Shown in pieces: positions 1 to 12,560 of a stretch of 64,000 bases of DNA (positions within the stretch are counted from its first letter, which is position 1; every line of letters starts with the position of its first letter). The position numbers and the translations under genes are program-made. This stretch comes from Nectonema munidae (taxonomy: Eukaryota > Nematomorpha > Nectonematoida > Nectonematidae), in the NCBI GenBank assembly GCA_030549495.1, contig JAUIRK010000042.1, positions 248,001 through 312,000 on the forward strand, in the 5' to 3' direction. Under the pieces are notes generated by a model. The model worked only from the letters and a program-made list of their open reading frames with translations, had not been told where the DNA came from and did not search any database.

Positions 1-981
1 TCTTAAATATTTAAAGCTATTTGTTTTTAGGCCTTTATATAAGGAGTTTTATAAAACCCGTGTGGATCATCGAGAAAAATGATTATTGCTGAGCGCCTTG
101 AAAATATCTCAAGCTAAATAAAGCCAGGTGCTCTATTGTTAATTGAGGCTAAAAGTAATTGAAACAATTGAGACATCACTATTCACTATAGAATAACAAA
201 GCTTTTGAGACAGGAAAAAGCTGACACAGGAAGAAATCATCTCGCTATGAGAGCACGATATATAACAGAAGATACTCCAGAGGGTGATGATGAAACCACA
301 CGTACCCACATATTCAGCAACAGCTAGAGCTAGACGCACTTTTCAGCGCCCTCCAGTTCAGCCAGAGCTATTCCACATGATCGTCACTACAACAGCATAT
401 GGCATAAATATTCCGAATTTATAAATAATACAAATATTTTATAATCGACTACTTTGGGTATTTTTATTGCCGCTGAACCAGAAAGTGGACTCACTACGAA
501 AAAGTCATAGACAAGATATCGATATATTACAAAGAAAGGCCAGAGCTTAAACATTTTTCGCAACCTCTCCTTTCACCATTTGTCACAGCCCTGGTTCATA
601 TCAAATTAATTGGTTAGGTGCATTGATTACTCTGTATTGAGAAACTTTGCTTCTTAAACTTAAAATTTTAAATTTATAAATGTATACCAAACTATATTAC
701 TAAAATATAAAAGCAAATAATCATCGAATATTATCTTCATATTATTCTAGGTTATGTAAGTATATATTCGTGAATTTAAATTTGGCCGTTTAAATAGAAA
801 ATGAAAGTCCAAAATTTTTGGAACACAATTAGCTACAAACCTTAATTTTTACCTGATGATTCGGGATAATTGCATGATAATGGAATAGTTTGTAAAGAAA
901 ATACAAACTATTATATTACCCGTTCCCACCTGGTAGGGAACGTCATATATGTATGATCCCATAGAATACTATTACTGTACT
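1..981. other. AT-rich stretch without a recognisable gene
   Basis: Both strands carry only short chance reading frames here. I see no splice-flanked coding segment, RNA gene or transposon terminus. Just before the GAA microsatellite (about 905-980) a slightly GC-richer stretch with a small inverted repeat (CCCACCTGGTAGGG) could be the 3' end of a retroposon, but no coding remnant supports this. Confidence 0.4.
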
Positions 982-1020
982 GAAGAAGAAGAAGAAGAAG
1001 AAGAAGAAGAAGAAGAAGAA
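982..1020 (+). repeat. (GAA)n microsatellite
   Basis: About 13 uninterrupted GAA units, preceded by TACTGTACT. The RTE LINE copies at 48.43 and 12.39 kb also end in GAA/AAG-type tails, so this may be the tail of an unrecognised plus-strand retroposon. No coding remnant proves it. Confidence 0.8.
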
Positions 1021-2239
1021 CGTTTATTATTATTAATAGATTTAATAAACAGTTTAAAAAATGCATAATGAGAAAATAATTAGTTTTCTAGGACGAGTTA
1101 ATAGTCCATTGGGATGGCTGATCTCCAAAAGGTAAAACAGTAAAATAAAACTTTGAAAAGTCATCGATGCTTGAAAGAGAGCGAAAAGAGTGCAGTCATA
1201 ATTTGTTTGTGGAAGAGAAAGCATGATGTGAAGAATATATAATGCATAGTAGATATAATTGTATCCTTTATCAAATTATGTTTTGCAATATCATTGATAC
1301 AAAAAAAGAATGGGTGTGATTTTGTGTCAAGTGCGGTTCCATGAAGATATATTTTTATGTGACATAAAAAACCGTATATGTGTTTATATAAAAAAGAAAA
1401 TGTAAGTGGTGAGTTTGAACACGTGGATATGGAGTAATTGGTTTGATAAACTTGTAGCTTCTTTGCTAGGAATAAGTTTACAATATTAACTTAACTGAAT
1501 TTTTGAAGTTTTTGCAATTAGAAAAGTTTAGATCTTTGCATAAACAATGACTAAGTGAAGAGTGCAAAGTAGGACGGAAGAAAAATTATAAGTATTCTAG
1601 GCAATCTTGACAAAAAAACTAAACGATTAAATAAAATGAGCATTCTTTTTTTATTATATTTAGCAAATATCATAAAGGAATATTTATCCTAACTTGTGTA
1701 TTCTGTTGAGTTAACTTAACTCTTTCAGTTACAGTAATCAATAGGGATACAATTTTTAAACTTTAAATTATAGAGATACTTTCTCAAATAAATTTTGGCG
1801 TATAAAAAATATTACAAATTTGCTGCTTCTTTTATTCATGGCTTATTATATCCAAGAACCGGAAATTAATAAAAAAAAAAAGAAAGATTTTAAATATTCA
1901 TTCTGAAACTTAGCCAGATTCTGAAATATGGAAAATCTCCTCACAAACCAAATTTCACATTTATTAGAGGGGGATGGGGCCAAAGGCCTTTATCAGAGGT
2001 CTGGCAAGACCTCCGGGGAGACAACTCGCCAAACTTGCCAGCCTTATTATATATTTAAATGTGTAAATCGTAAAATGCTTAAAAAATATACTTAAAATAA
2101 AAATTTTCAAAAAATATTTTACATACATATTGAAAGCCACATTTCAAAAATTCTACCTAAAAGTTCAAAAAATTTAACTTTGAAATGGCAGTTTTATTTC
2201 ATAAAAACTATATGATTGGTTGAAATGTTTATGTAATAT
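1021..2239. other. Spacer without a recognisable gene
   Basis: I see no supported gene. A short GC-rich island at about 1970-2045 (GGGGATGGGGCCAAAGG and following) stands out from the AT-rich surroundings. It has no reading frame or repeat partner that I can identify in the window. Confidence 0.4.
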
Positions 2240-2258
2240 ATAATAATAATAATAATAA

Positions 2259-2289
<31 letters not shown>
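2240..2289 (+). repeat. (AAT)n(ACT)n compound microsatellite
   Basis: About seven AAT units run directly into about nine ACT units. Confidence 0.85.
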
Positions 2290-2290
<1 letters not shown>

Positions 2291-2572
2291 ATACTACTTT
2301 TTGAAAATTTTTACTTGTTTGATTTGAAGAAAGAATTCAACTGTTTTTCAATATTTCTTTTTCATGATATATATATCATTAGAAAGCTTATCGTTTGCTA
2401 CATACTCTAGAATAATTTATTTTTGCAAAAGTTTTAAAAAATTTTAATAAATGGACATTACTTCAAAAAATTTTGTCTAAATTTTTGAAAAAATTACGGA
2501 CCACCTTTTTGTTGAAGCATAATCTGTCTTTTTTAAAAAAAAAAATAAATGAAAATGGTATCATTGGAAAGG

Positions 2573-3235
2573 TATACTCTTTGTGGTTAACATAGGCTAG
2601 GTTATACAAATAAATATATTTTCATTTTTCCAAAATCTGCTTTTATGTGAGGTCAGTCAAGTTTTATCTAGTTTCAAAAAATACCAATAATAATTAACGT
2701 TCTTAATTTATATAATATTTTTTCAATATTTTATATTCACAAAGGTAAAATATGATTTTTTACATTTTAAAATTTCATAGTTGAAGAAAACTGTCGAAAA
2801 TTAATATATATTTTTTACTTTTTATGGGTCAGTAGTATAGGTCAGTATAATGTTTTTCTAATAAATTTTAAATTATTTTTGAAGTGAAAAATGTTGATCG
2901 AATGTACAAGTTTTGAAGTTATACTCTTTGTGGGTAAAATAGGCTAGGTTTTACAAATAAATATATTTTTATTTTTCCAAAATCCGCTTTTATGTGAGGT
3001 CAGTCAACTTTTATCTAGTTTCAAAAAATACCAATAATTAACGTGATGAGTTTAATATTATTTCTTCAAAATTTTATATTCACAAAGGTAGAATATGGTT
3101 TTTAACATTTTAAAATGTCATAGTTAAATAAAACTGTCGAAAATTAATATATATTTTTTACTTTTTATGGGTCAGTAGTATAGGTCAGTATAATATTTTT
3201 CTAATAAATTTTAAATTATTTTTCAAGTGAAAAAT
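2573..3235 (+). repeat. Tandem duplication, about 347-bp unit
   Basis: The block starting TATACTCTTTGTGG at 2573 recurs at 2920. The copies share the same order of landmarks (CATAGGCTAGG / AATAGGCTAGG, GAGGTCAGTCAA, GGGTCAGTAGTATAGG) and differ by scattered substitutions and small indels. The second copy runs into the next repeat type at about 3236. No open frame spans it, so this is non-coding satellite-like DNA. Confidence 0.75.
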
Positions 3236-6200
3236 GTCGATTAAATGTAAGAGTTTTGTTTGATAATCGTAGTCTACTTTTATTTAGTTTAGATACAACC
3301 TTTCTAATTTTTAACGAAGGGCATTCGTTATATTTATACCGACAGTGTGCGAATAATAAATCACATTATTGATTGATTTTAGAGCATAACTATGCGAAGA
3401 AAAATGACACATGTTGCATTACGCGTTTGTGAGCGCAGGGAATTCTTATCTAACATACGCTTCACCACATCTTTAGCACGCGTGTGTGGTTTTGTCGATT
3501 GAATGTACGAATTTTGTTGGATAATCGTAGTCTACTTTTATTTAGTTTAGATACAACCTTTCTAATTTTTAACGAAGAGCATTCGTTATATTTATACCGA
3601 CAGTGTGCGAATAATAAATCACATTATTGATTGATTTTAGAGCATAACTATGCGAAGAAAGATGAACACATGTTGCATTACGCGTTTGTGAGCGCAGTGA
3701 ATTCTTATCTCACATACGCTTCACCACATTTTTAGCACGCGTGTGTGGTTTATTTTATCGGGCTAGTGTACGCTTAGTTTATTTGTAGTGTTCCTAGCTT
3801 AAATCTTAGTCAAATATTAAAACGCTTATAACTTTCACATTTCTCAACAAAATGCATCATGCGATATACCAAATTAAAGCATTTTTTATGGGCTTTCAGA
3901 ATACATTACTTATATCATAAGTACTTAAGAAATACCATTTTACTGTTTTTATTTTCCATGGGCTTCATACCATTAATTAGCAGATAAGGGATGCATTTTA
4001 AACTAAAGCTCCTTTCATTAGGACAAATTTTTACCTATATTATGTGACAATTTCCAGCACAATTATAAAGCGACTCTACTCTCAGAATCTAAATTTTTTG
4101 TAGATTTTTATAAAATAGTATTAGTTTTTCCTTTTTTTTTATAAATTAATCTTCGTTTTTTTATTGGTCAGTATAATGTTTATCTAATAAATTTAAAATT
4201 ATTTTTGAAGTGAAAAATGTAGATCGAATGTACAAGTTTTGTTGGATAATCGTAGTCCACTATTTATTTTTAGATTTTTATAAAATCATTTTAGTTTTCG
4301 GTTTTTTATAAATTAACATTAGTTTTTTACTTCTTTTGAATTAATCATCCAAAATTTAAGTGCGAGTTTGATTTACACTTTGATTCGAAAAAAATGTTTT
4401 GGATAAATATTATTTTTATTATTGTTTACTTCATATAAATTTCTAAAGAGAAGATAAATAGATCAAAATATGTGTTTTAATCAATTTTTCTCAATAAGTA
4501 ATCTCATGAATTTATTTATTTTTCACGTGTTTTAATAAGTTTTTCTCAATAAGTAATCTCATGAATTTATTTTTTTTCACTATAATCCTAAATTTATTTC
4601 TATATTTTTATAAAATAATTATAATTTTCGAATCTAACACGTGTGCGCATGCATCCACATTGAAGAAATTATGAGTGTTGTTGGATAATCATAGTCTACT
4701 TTTATTTAGTTTAGATACAACCTTTCTATTTTTTAACGAAGGGCACTCGTTATTTTTATACCGACAGTGTGCGAAGAATAAATCACATTATTGATTCTAA
4801 AACGATTGTTATTGATTTTAGCGGTTAACTATGCGAAGAAAGATTAACACATGTTGCATTACGCGTTTGTGAGCGCAGGAAATTCTTATCTCGCATACGC
4901 TTCACCACATCTTTAGCACGCGTGTGTGGTTTATTTTATCGGGCTAGTGTACGCTTAGTTTATTTGTAGTGTTCATAGCTTAAATCTTAGTCAAATATTA
5001 AAACGCTTATAACTTTCACATTTCTCAACAAAATGCATCATGCGATATACCAAATTAAAGCATTTTTTATGGGCTTTCAGAATACATTACTTATATCATA
5101 AGTACTTAAGAAATACCATTTTACTGTTTTTATTTTCCATGGGCTTCATACCATTAATTAGCAGATAAGGGATGCATTTTAAACGAAAGCTCCTTTCATC
5201 AGGACAAATTTTTACCTATATTATGTGACAATTTCCAGCACAATTATAAAGCGACTCTACTCTCAGAATCTAAATTTATTTGTAGATTTTTATAAAATAG
5301 TATTAGTTTTTCCATTTTTTTTATAAATTAACCTTCGTTTTTTTATTGGTCAGTATAATGTTTTTCTAATAAATTAAAAATTATTTTTGAAGTGAAAAAT
5401 GTAGATCAAATGTACAAGTTTTGTTGGATAATCGTAGTCCACTATTTATTTCTAGATTTTTATAAAATCATTTTAGTTTTCAGTTTTTTATATATTAACA
5501 TTAGTTTTTTACTTATTTTGAAGTGCGGGTTTGATTTACACTTTGATTCGAAAAAAATATGTTTTGGATAAATATTATTTTATTATTGTTTACTGCATAT
5601 AAATTTTTAAAGAGAAGATAAATGGATCAAAATATGTGTTTTAATCAATTTTTATCAATAAGTAATCTCATGAATTTATTTTTTTTTCACTTTAATCCTA
5701 AATTTATTTCTATATTTTTATAAAATAATTATAATTTTCGACATCCACATTGAAGAAATAATGAGTTTTGTTGGATAATCATAGTCTACTTTTATTTAGA
5801 TTAGATACAACCTTTATAAGGGATGCATTTTAAACTAAAGCTCCTTTCATTTGGACAAATTTTTACCTATATTATGTGATAATTTCTAACACAATTATAA
5901 AGCGACTCTACTCTCAGAATCTAAATTTATTTGTAGATTTTGAATTAATCAACCAAAATTTAAATGCGGGTTTGATTTACACTTTGATTCGAAAAAATAT
6001 ATTTTTTTAAATATTATTTTTATTATTGTTTACTGCATTAAATTTAAGGAGATAAGGGATGCATTTTAAACTAAAGCTTTTTTCATTTGGACAAATTTTA
6101 CCTATATTCTGTGACAATTTCCAGCCCAATTATAAAGCGACTCTACTTTCAGAATCTAAATTTATTTGTATATTGAAGAAATATTTTTTCAGTATAAAGA

Positions 6201-6240
6201 GTTTAGAAAACTCTTCTCTAATATGTAATGATATATTCTC
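3236..6240 (+). repeat. Nested complex tandem array (258-bp and 1181-bp units)
   Basis: A 258-bp unit (landmarks GATAATCGTAGTCTAC, CGACAGTGTGCG, GCACGCGTGTGTGGTTT) occurs at 3236 and 3494 and again at about 4676-4930. A longer unit beginning GGGCTAGTGTACGC at 3760 recurs at 4941, a spacing of 1181 bp. Partial third and fourth copies of its GGGATGCATTTTAAAC segment lie at about 5819 and 6057. The units are mosaics of shared sub-blocks, as in higher-order satellite DNA. A 55-bp local duplication lies at about 4473-4580. No coding potential is visible; the small frame at about 6059 is just the repeat read in one frame. Confidence 0.75.
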
Positions 6241-6280
6241 ATAACCTGTACGGTTGAACGCGGGTAGACAACTTGCGTGT

Positions 6281-7564
6281 TATCTCCAACCTGTATATTA
6301 CGATGATTCTTCTCCAACCTGTATTCTACGATAATTCACCTCCAACCTGTATACTACGATGATTCATCTCCAACCTGTATACTACGATGATTCATCTCCA
6401 ACCTGTATACTACGATGATTCATCTCCAACCTGTATACTACGATGGTTTCTTTTCCATGTACTAATGACTAGAGAGACAATGTTCAATTTTATGTTCACA
6501 TTCTGCTAGATGTAAGATTTGATATACCTCATTCGGGGAGACGATGGTACATAAGTTACCTATATACATTATACCTGTATACTACGTTGGTTCATCTCCA
6601 ACCTGTATACCGCAATAATTCATCTCCAACCTATATAATATATTTTATCAAATAATCAAAATAAAATTCTGTAATCAAAGAATCGAAAAATATTCTTTAA
6701 AAAATCAAAAAATATCAAACTTTCTGTTCATATTTTGATACCTCATACGATGTTACAAAAGTTATTACCTATACTTTGCAATTTGCACGATTTTAAATAT
6801 TATATTTGTCGAATAATCAAAGAATCGAAAAATGTTCAAATCAAAAAATATTTATTCTTTTTAAATATATCGTTGGCTCCCCTTACTTTTAAAATTGAAA
6901 GATAAACCTAGTCTTCAATAATTAATTCTTATCAAATTATGCACATACGAAACTAAAAGTAAGGGGAGCCAACGATATATTTAAAAAGAATAAATATTTT
7001 TTGATTTGAACATTTTTCGATTCTTTGATTATTCGACAAATATAATATTTAAAATCGTGCAAATTGCAAAGTATAGGTAATAACTTTTGTAACATCGTAT
7101 GAGGTATCAAAATATGAACAGAAAGTTTGATATTTTTTGATTTTTTAAAGAATATTTTTCGATTCTTTGATTACAGAATTTTATTTTGATTATTTGATAA
7201 AATATATTATATAGGTTGGAGATGAATTATTGCGGTATACAGGTTGGAGATGAACCAACGTAGTATACAGGTATAATGTATATAGGTAACTTATGTACCA
7301 TCGTCTCCCCGAATGAGGTATATCAAATCTTACATCTAGCAGAATGTGAACATAAAATTGAACATTGTCTCTCTAGTCATTAGTACATGGAAAAGAAACC
7401 ATCGTAGTATACAGGTTGGAGATGAATCATCGTAGTATACAGGTTGGAGATGAATCATCGTAGTATACAGGTTGGAGATGAATCATCGTAGTATACAGGT
7501 TGGAGGTGAATTATCGTAGAATACAGGTTGGAGAAGAATCATCGTAATATACAGGTTGGAGATA
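6281..7564. repeat. Foldback-like palindrome: two 611-bp arms, 62-bp loop
   Basis: Positions 6281-6891 and 6954-7564 are reverse complements of equal length (611 bp). I found no mismatch when reading them against each other. The loop is 6892-6953. Each arm starts with a tandem array of a 28-bp unit (core CTCCAACCTGTATACTACG), seven or so copies, some with single changes that are mirrored exactly in the other arm. It then continues into unique AT-rich sequence. The form, long inverted repeats with tandem subrepeats near the outside and little between, is that of foldback transposons. No transposase and no convincing target duplication are visible. Confidence 0.85.
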
Positions 7565-9598
7565 TTTATATATATATAACTTTATCTTAGCTTTTAATAT
7601 AGTATAATATATAAAGAAAAAGAGACATCTTTGATTTATAATCAATGTTAATCAACTTTTCATCTTTGACACTTTTTCATCTTTTCTTTATTCAGCAAGC
7701 TTTTGATCATGCAACACAAAAGATGAGCTCATAAGATTTGAAGTGTATGCGCCTCCACTGTAGAATATGAGTGCGCATTTTCAATACTATGCCATTTAGT
7801 TTTGATTTACAGTTTAAAGGTTAAAAGAGTTAATGCCTTGATCCTTGGGGAATCAATCCTTATTTGAGTGAGAGAGGAGTGCAAAAATTAATTAATTTTC
7901 TCACAAATCTAAATCAAAGGACTTCTTTTGTAAAAAAAGCGATACATGCAAGATTGCTGCTGTCTTCACCAGTGACATGTGTGAAGGAAGCGGACTACGA
8001 AAATAATTGTGGAAGCATTTGAGCTATGAGGAATGATTTTTCTGATGATGATGATGATGATGATACTGCTGACGTATTGAAAAGAATGCCTCTTTTATAT
8101 CCTGCATAAGATCAAAGAAGAGCTTTTTAATATAATCAACTTTTTGTCAAAAGTCACAAGACCTCAACCGCTATCATTATAATATAAAGCAGCCAAAGCT
8201 ATAATATATATTAATTTTAAAGTAGCCAATAAGATTTGAAGTGGTGTTGTGTGTGGCGACAATTTGATCATCAATTAATATGAGCGACTACTTAGCCAAT
8301 ATAAGCCATGCCATGCCATGCCATACTACACATCACATACATACAATATGGATTCATAATAAATATATATTATATCTATATAACAACAATGATATTAATA
8401 ATAATTGTAATTATTTATTTATATAACAGGAGACTTTGTGAATGTTCACTTTAAATTTAAAATTGGAAAAGATGAAAGAAAATTGCAAAATTTTGCACGC
8501 AATAGGCGCACCTTTGAAGACTCCTCCATTTTCTCTTTCTCTTTTAATTAACAAAAACGTGATCACGAGTGCATAGAAGAGAGGAGAAGAAGCTTTGTGG
8601 TGTGTCGTTTATGATGAAAAGAAGAAAACTTCTTTCAAAAGACATCAAAGAGGGGAAGGAGCCAATCACATCTCCCAAACTTCTGTCAATCAACCATTAT
8701 TTAGTCATCAATTATACTTTACTTTGTGCCATTGCCATGCAACCCTTTGAAGTTTGGCATATCCTTTCACAAATTTGAAAACAAAGCGAAAAAGTTTTAT
8801 TTCGAAGAAAAAAGTCATTCTTCATTTAAAATCTTTGAAAAGCGTTTTATATATTTTAGCGTGACTTATAATTGGTTTTGGTAATTTGTATCTCAGATCA
8901 TTTTAATTTTGATGTTTATTACTTCATTAGTTCGTTAGATAGATAAGCATCTACTTAGGTTGTTGATTTTCATAAACAAGGAGCGCTATTCACTCTGATC
9001 AAATAAGCAGTATAAATGTCTTAACCAATTTATAAATGTTGACTTATTTTAACGATATGTTGCAGATTTTTATTAAAGAAACTATATAAATGACGATCTA
9101 TCTGAGTACTTTTTGTTTTATTAAAAAAAATATAAGTTCAGTAAAAAATTATTCAATTTTATGGTCTGCTTTATCATTTTTTCATATATATAATCGAGAG
9201 GGATTGAAAAATCACTCAGAATTTGTAGAAATAATGGCATTTAATTTCTTACAAAGTTGACATTTAACAAAATATTTGCTCTAAAAATAATATTAAACAA
9301 TTTTGCCTTTTTTATTCAAAAATTTGTGCATTATAATAAAAAATTATGTAATAAATATATTAATAATGTCCTTAAAATTTTCAGTCTTTTGACAGTATTT
9401 TTTTTAATTTTTCAAATTTTTGTAAGAAAATATTACACCAAAAACTTTTTCGTAAAGGAAAGACTTTGAACACTCAGAAATATGACCTACCATTTAAATA
9501 TCTATTGAAATAAACACAAGAAATAATATTTGTTACCAATTGAAGGAGTATAATACATTTTGTCTCTATTGAACAATTTCAAAAATTAACTTTATTGA
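7565..9598. other. Spacer; small GAT microsatellite, no supported gene
   Basis: A (GAT)n tract lies at about 8046-8061 and four CATGC units at about 8305-8330. The segment 8450-8780 is richer in GC than its surroundings and holds a 69-residue frame (8569-8778) beginning MHRREEKKLCG. It has no recognisable domain, so it may be untranslated exon, promoter or chance. Confidence 0.4.
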
Positions 9599-9705
9599 CT
9601 TAAACCGTTAACGATCAGAATAGCAGAGGATTTGTATTAAAAAGCATTAATAAACGCAGACGATATTTTTAATAGTAGTTCGATCAATAATAACGATTAA
9701 AAAGT
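9599..9705 (+). mobile_element. Partial TTAA/GCAGACGA MITE copy
   Basis: GTTAACGATCAGAATAGCAG, then GATTTGTATTAAAAAGCATT and CGCAGACGATATT, follow the same order as in the better copies at 11.67 and 17.11 kb. Only one end is clear. Confidence 0.5.
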
Positions 9706-10829
9706 TTTTAAATCCAAAACTCGCGGAATCATAAGCTTCTTTAACAATTAAAAGTTAAGAAAGGGTCTGGATTACATCTGGCTCAAGTATGGCCAAATCA
9801 ACAATCACTCACAAAGTGTATTGCGTGTACTAACAAGATTAAACAAAATACCTATTTTTGTTTGACGAAAACATCAATCAATTAAGTACACTTTTTGAAG
9901 AAATAAATAGTAATTTTACTACTTTCAATGGATTTTTTTATCTCGTATCATCATCTTTGGATAAGGGAAAGAAAAAGGAGAAGAAGAAATTTATTCACAA
10001 ATGCAAAACAAATAAAGGAAAGAGTTATGTTTACTGCAAAGGGACTTAATTTCACAAGAACAAAATTACGTCAATTATTATGGTTGAAAAACAAATTCGC
10101 AAAAATCTAATTTTGCGAATAAACTTTATAAAAGATTTAGTTTTTAAACTTGTCGAACCCTTAGTATCGAAATGACAGTGATTTTAATTTTATATTTGAA
10201 AGATTTTAAATATTTTTAAGCAATTTCATATAAAAAACTTGAAACTCCTGAAATTAAATTCGCAGAATTAGGTTTTGTTCCCGAATTTCCCAAAATTCAA
10301 ATTCCTCGCAAAAATTTCTTACTGACAAAACAAGCATAATTTTGAACAAAAAAAGGAAGACAATAAACTCATGTGCTTTGTAAATATATAAAGAAGATAA
10401 AGAAGCATTGAACACTAAAGTAAGAAATTTTTTTATAATAACGCAACTTTCAGATATTATTATTTGTGTATGTCACTAAGAATTGAAAAAAAAATTAAAA
10501 AATCCAATCTTTTATTATTTCTTTAAATTGTTATATATAATTTTTAAATATTTTAATTAAAATTGGATATTGTAAATTAATTTTCCTTACAATAGTATTA
10601 AAGTATATGAAAAAATGTGAGCACACTAACGCCATCTAATACGATAATTTAATAAAAATAAATTTTTCTCACAATTTTAGTAAGAATATTAACTACATAA
10701 ATACTATATCAATTTACTATCTTCTTTACTCTTTAAATAGTAATCTGTGTTGAACCCTTCATCCATTTATATTCCGTTAAAATTTCAAAGCCAAAATATA
10801 AATCTATCCGAATTGATGAAGTGTTGAAA

Positions 10830-10980
10830 ACATTTTCGCAAAAATTGGATAGGCCTCAACTTTTTTAATAAAAATTTTGTTGATTTTTAAGTTTTTTTTT
10901 TTAAATTAAAGACTTTATTTTTCAGAAAAAATGTGTCTCTGCCATCCCATTTTATATTTTTCACTATGCCACTGAGTAAT
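10830..10980 (-). mobile_element. Short dispersed repeat, 'AGTGGC' end family
   Basis: Read on the minus strand it begins CAGTGGCATAGTG, passes through CACATTTTTTCTGAAAAATA and ends near TTTTTGCGAAAATG. The same order is seen on the minus strand at 42.2-41.98 kb. A terminus resembling AGTGGCGTAGCCAG is common to non-autonomous elements in many invertebrates. I cannot assign the superfamily. Confidence 0.5.
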
Positions 10981-11059
10981 ATTACTACGTATACTTTGGT
11001 AGTAATGGAAATTTAAATTTACTATTTTTTTAATATTCAACTAGTATAAATGTGAAACT

Positions 11060-11161
11060 CATTGTTGTATCGAACTATGAAGAAAGTAGACTTGATGGGG
11101 GATCGAACCCAAGACCTTGAGTTATCGAATCCAGCATCTAACCAACCTTACTCACGCCTCC
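11060..11161 (-). mobile_element. tRNA-derived SINE, copy 1 (truncated)
   Basis: On the minus strand, GGCGTGAGTAAGGTTGG, TTAGATGCTGGATTCGATAA and a good RNA polymerase III B box (GGGTTCGATCCCC) match the copies at 29.65 and 57.55 kb. The 3' body is shorter or diverged. The anticodon arm is not canonical, so this is a SINE head and not a working tRNA gene. Confidence 0.7.
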
Positions 11162-11673
11162 TTATTTAAAATTATTTTTTTCAGATCTCAATCACTTATT
11201 ATAGTTGTTTAACTATTAATATTATTCCACGCACATTCAATTGACCATGGTTTATATTGCAATTACTTTTTTATTTGAAAATCGCTTATATTAGAAGGGT
11301 GTCTTGTAATATGCCTAATCAAATGCCAATTATCGCAATCTTACTAAAGAAAATATTCATTCATATTTTGCTAGCTAATTCTTTCTCCACAATAGCTTTT
11401 TTTCTTTGTCCATCTTCTATTTCAATTATTATATTTATGAAGATATTTATGAATGAAAGTTTTAGAAAAAAAAGAAGAAGAAAATTGAAAAACTTTTATT
11501 CTTAGAACACGTTTTCGTTTGCAACTCATCACCTATTACTGCTAAACAATTCAAAAATTGAATCTAAAACTTAATCATAACATGATATAAAATCAAAATA
11601 GATAAGTAAATACATAAATATAGTAGCGAATTACTCAATTATAAAATCAAAACAAAGTAGAAAAGACATTATT

Positions 11674-11812
11674 TTAATGGGTTATCGACCACAGCCGTCA
11701 TATGTCGACTTTACAAAAATGTGAATCGTCTGCGTTTATTAATGCTTTTTATTGCAAATCTTCTGCTTTATACTAGATATCGTCTGATTATTCTGATCGT
11801 TAACGAGTTAAG
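11674..11812 (-). mobile_element. TTAA-flanked MITE, copy 2a
   Basis: TTAATGGGTTATCGACCAC starts the element and GTTAACGAGTTAA ends it. Inside are CGTCTGC, CTTCTGC and CGTCTG motifs spaced about 30-40 bp. It lies in the opposite direction to the element beside it. TTAA flanks with CCC/GGG ends suggest a piggyBac-type non-autonomous element. Confidence 0.6.
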
Positions 11813-11818
11813 AAACAT

Positions 11819-11957
11819 TTTTAACCCATTAAGTACCATAGAAATCAGACGATATCTAAAAAACGCAGATGATTTATATTCAAAGTCATTGAAAAAAGCA
11901 GACGAAGATGAAATGACTTATGTTCCCAAATGCGAGGATTGGGACTTAATGAGTTAA
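11819..11957 (+). mobile_element. TTAA-flanked MITE, copy 2b
   Basis: TTAACCCATTAAGTACC at the left and GGACTTAATGAGTTAA at the right form imperfect terminal inverted repeats around CAGACGATATC, CGCAGATGATT and AGCAGACGAAG. A 78-residue frame crosses both adjacent copies and is not a gene. Confidence 0.65.
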
Positions 11958-12385
11958 TTAGATAAATATGGAAGAATATATATATATGTATGTATTCGAA
12001 TTATATCAGTCTATTTTTCATTTACTTGTAGGTATCCATTTTTCCTACAGGAACAATAACCCAAAATGGGTTATTCCAAAAGATAATTAAAATATAAAAT
12101 TAAAATTATATAATATATTAAAAGATATATAAATTATAAGAACTCCAAAATTCTTATAAGTAAAATATTTATTTTAAAATTTTGATATATTCGAAGATTG
12201 GAAATTTAAATGGTAGGTTATTAGAATAATTTTTAAAACATACTCAATATTATAATTAGACCAAATAAAAGTCAATAAAGTCAACTTTATTTTCTAATAG
12301 CACTTTATGGATAAAACACATCCAATCAATAGTCTTATTTTATATTGAGTTTGTGTTCAACAATTTCAAGTTATTAAATCAACAA

Positions 12386-12560
12386 AGTCCTTCTTCTTCT
12401 TCTTCTTCTTCTACAACTTGTCCCCAAGTTGGGGGTCGATGGCCATGATCTTGAGCCTCTATTTTCCTCTATCCTCAGCATCATCTTGTTCTAACCCGAG
12501 AGTGTGTATTTTTTCTAAGAGCCCATCTTTCCATCTCTTGCTAGGTCTATTTAGATCAAC
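12386..12560 (-). mobile_element. RTE-type LINE, 3' end fragment
   Basis: On the minus strand the translation includes RPSKRWKDGLLEKI and ends DPQLGDKL-stop, followed directly by a (GAA)n tail of about eight units. The large RTE copy at 48.43 kb ends in the same way (DPQLGDKV-stop). This is a 5'-truncated insertion of the same clade, about 170 bp, with one internal stop in the readable part. Confidence 0.7.

Noticed and set aside
6281-6450. CRISPR-like array (28-bp repeats)
   Set aside because: The repeats are directly adjacent without unique spacers, the genome is eukaryotic, and the array is part of a palindrome.
8569-8778. 69-residue frame MHRREEKKLCG as a gene
   Set aside because: The GC content is suggestive but there is no domain, splice signal or homolog that I recognise; left as part of a spacer.
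11719-11957. 78-residue frame across MITE copies 2a/2b
   Set aside because: The sequence is explained by two adjacent non-coding elements.
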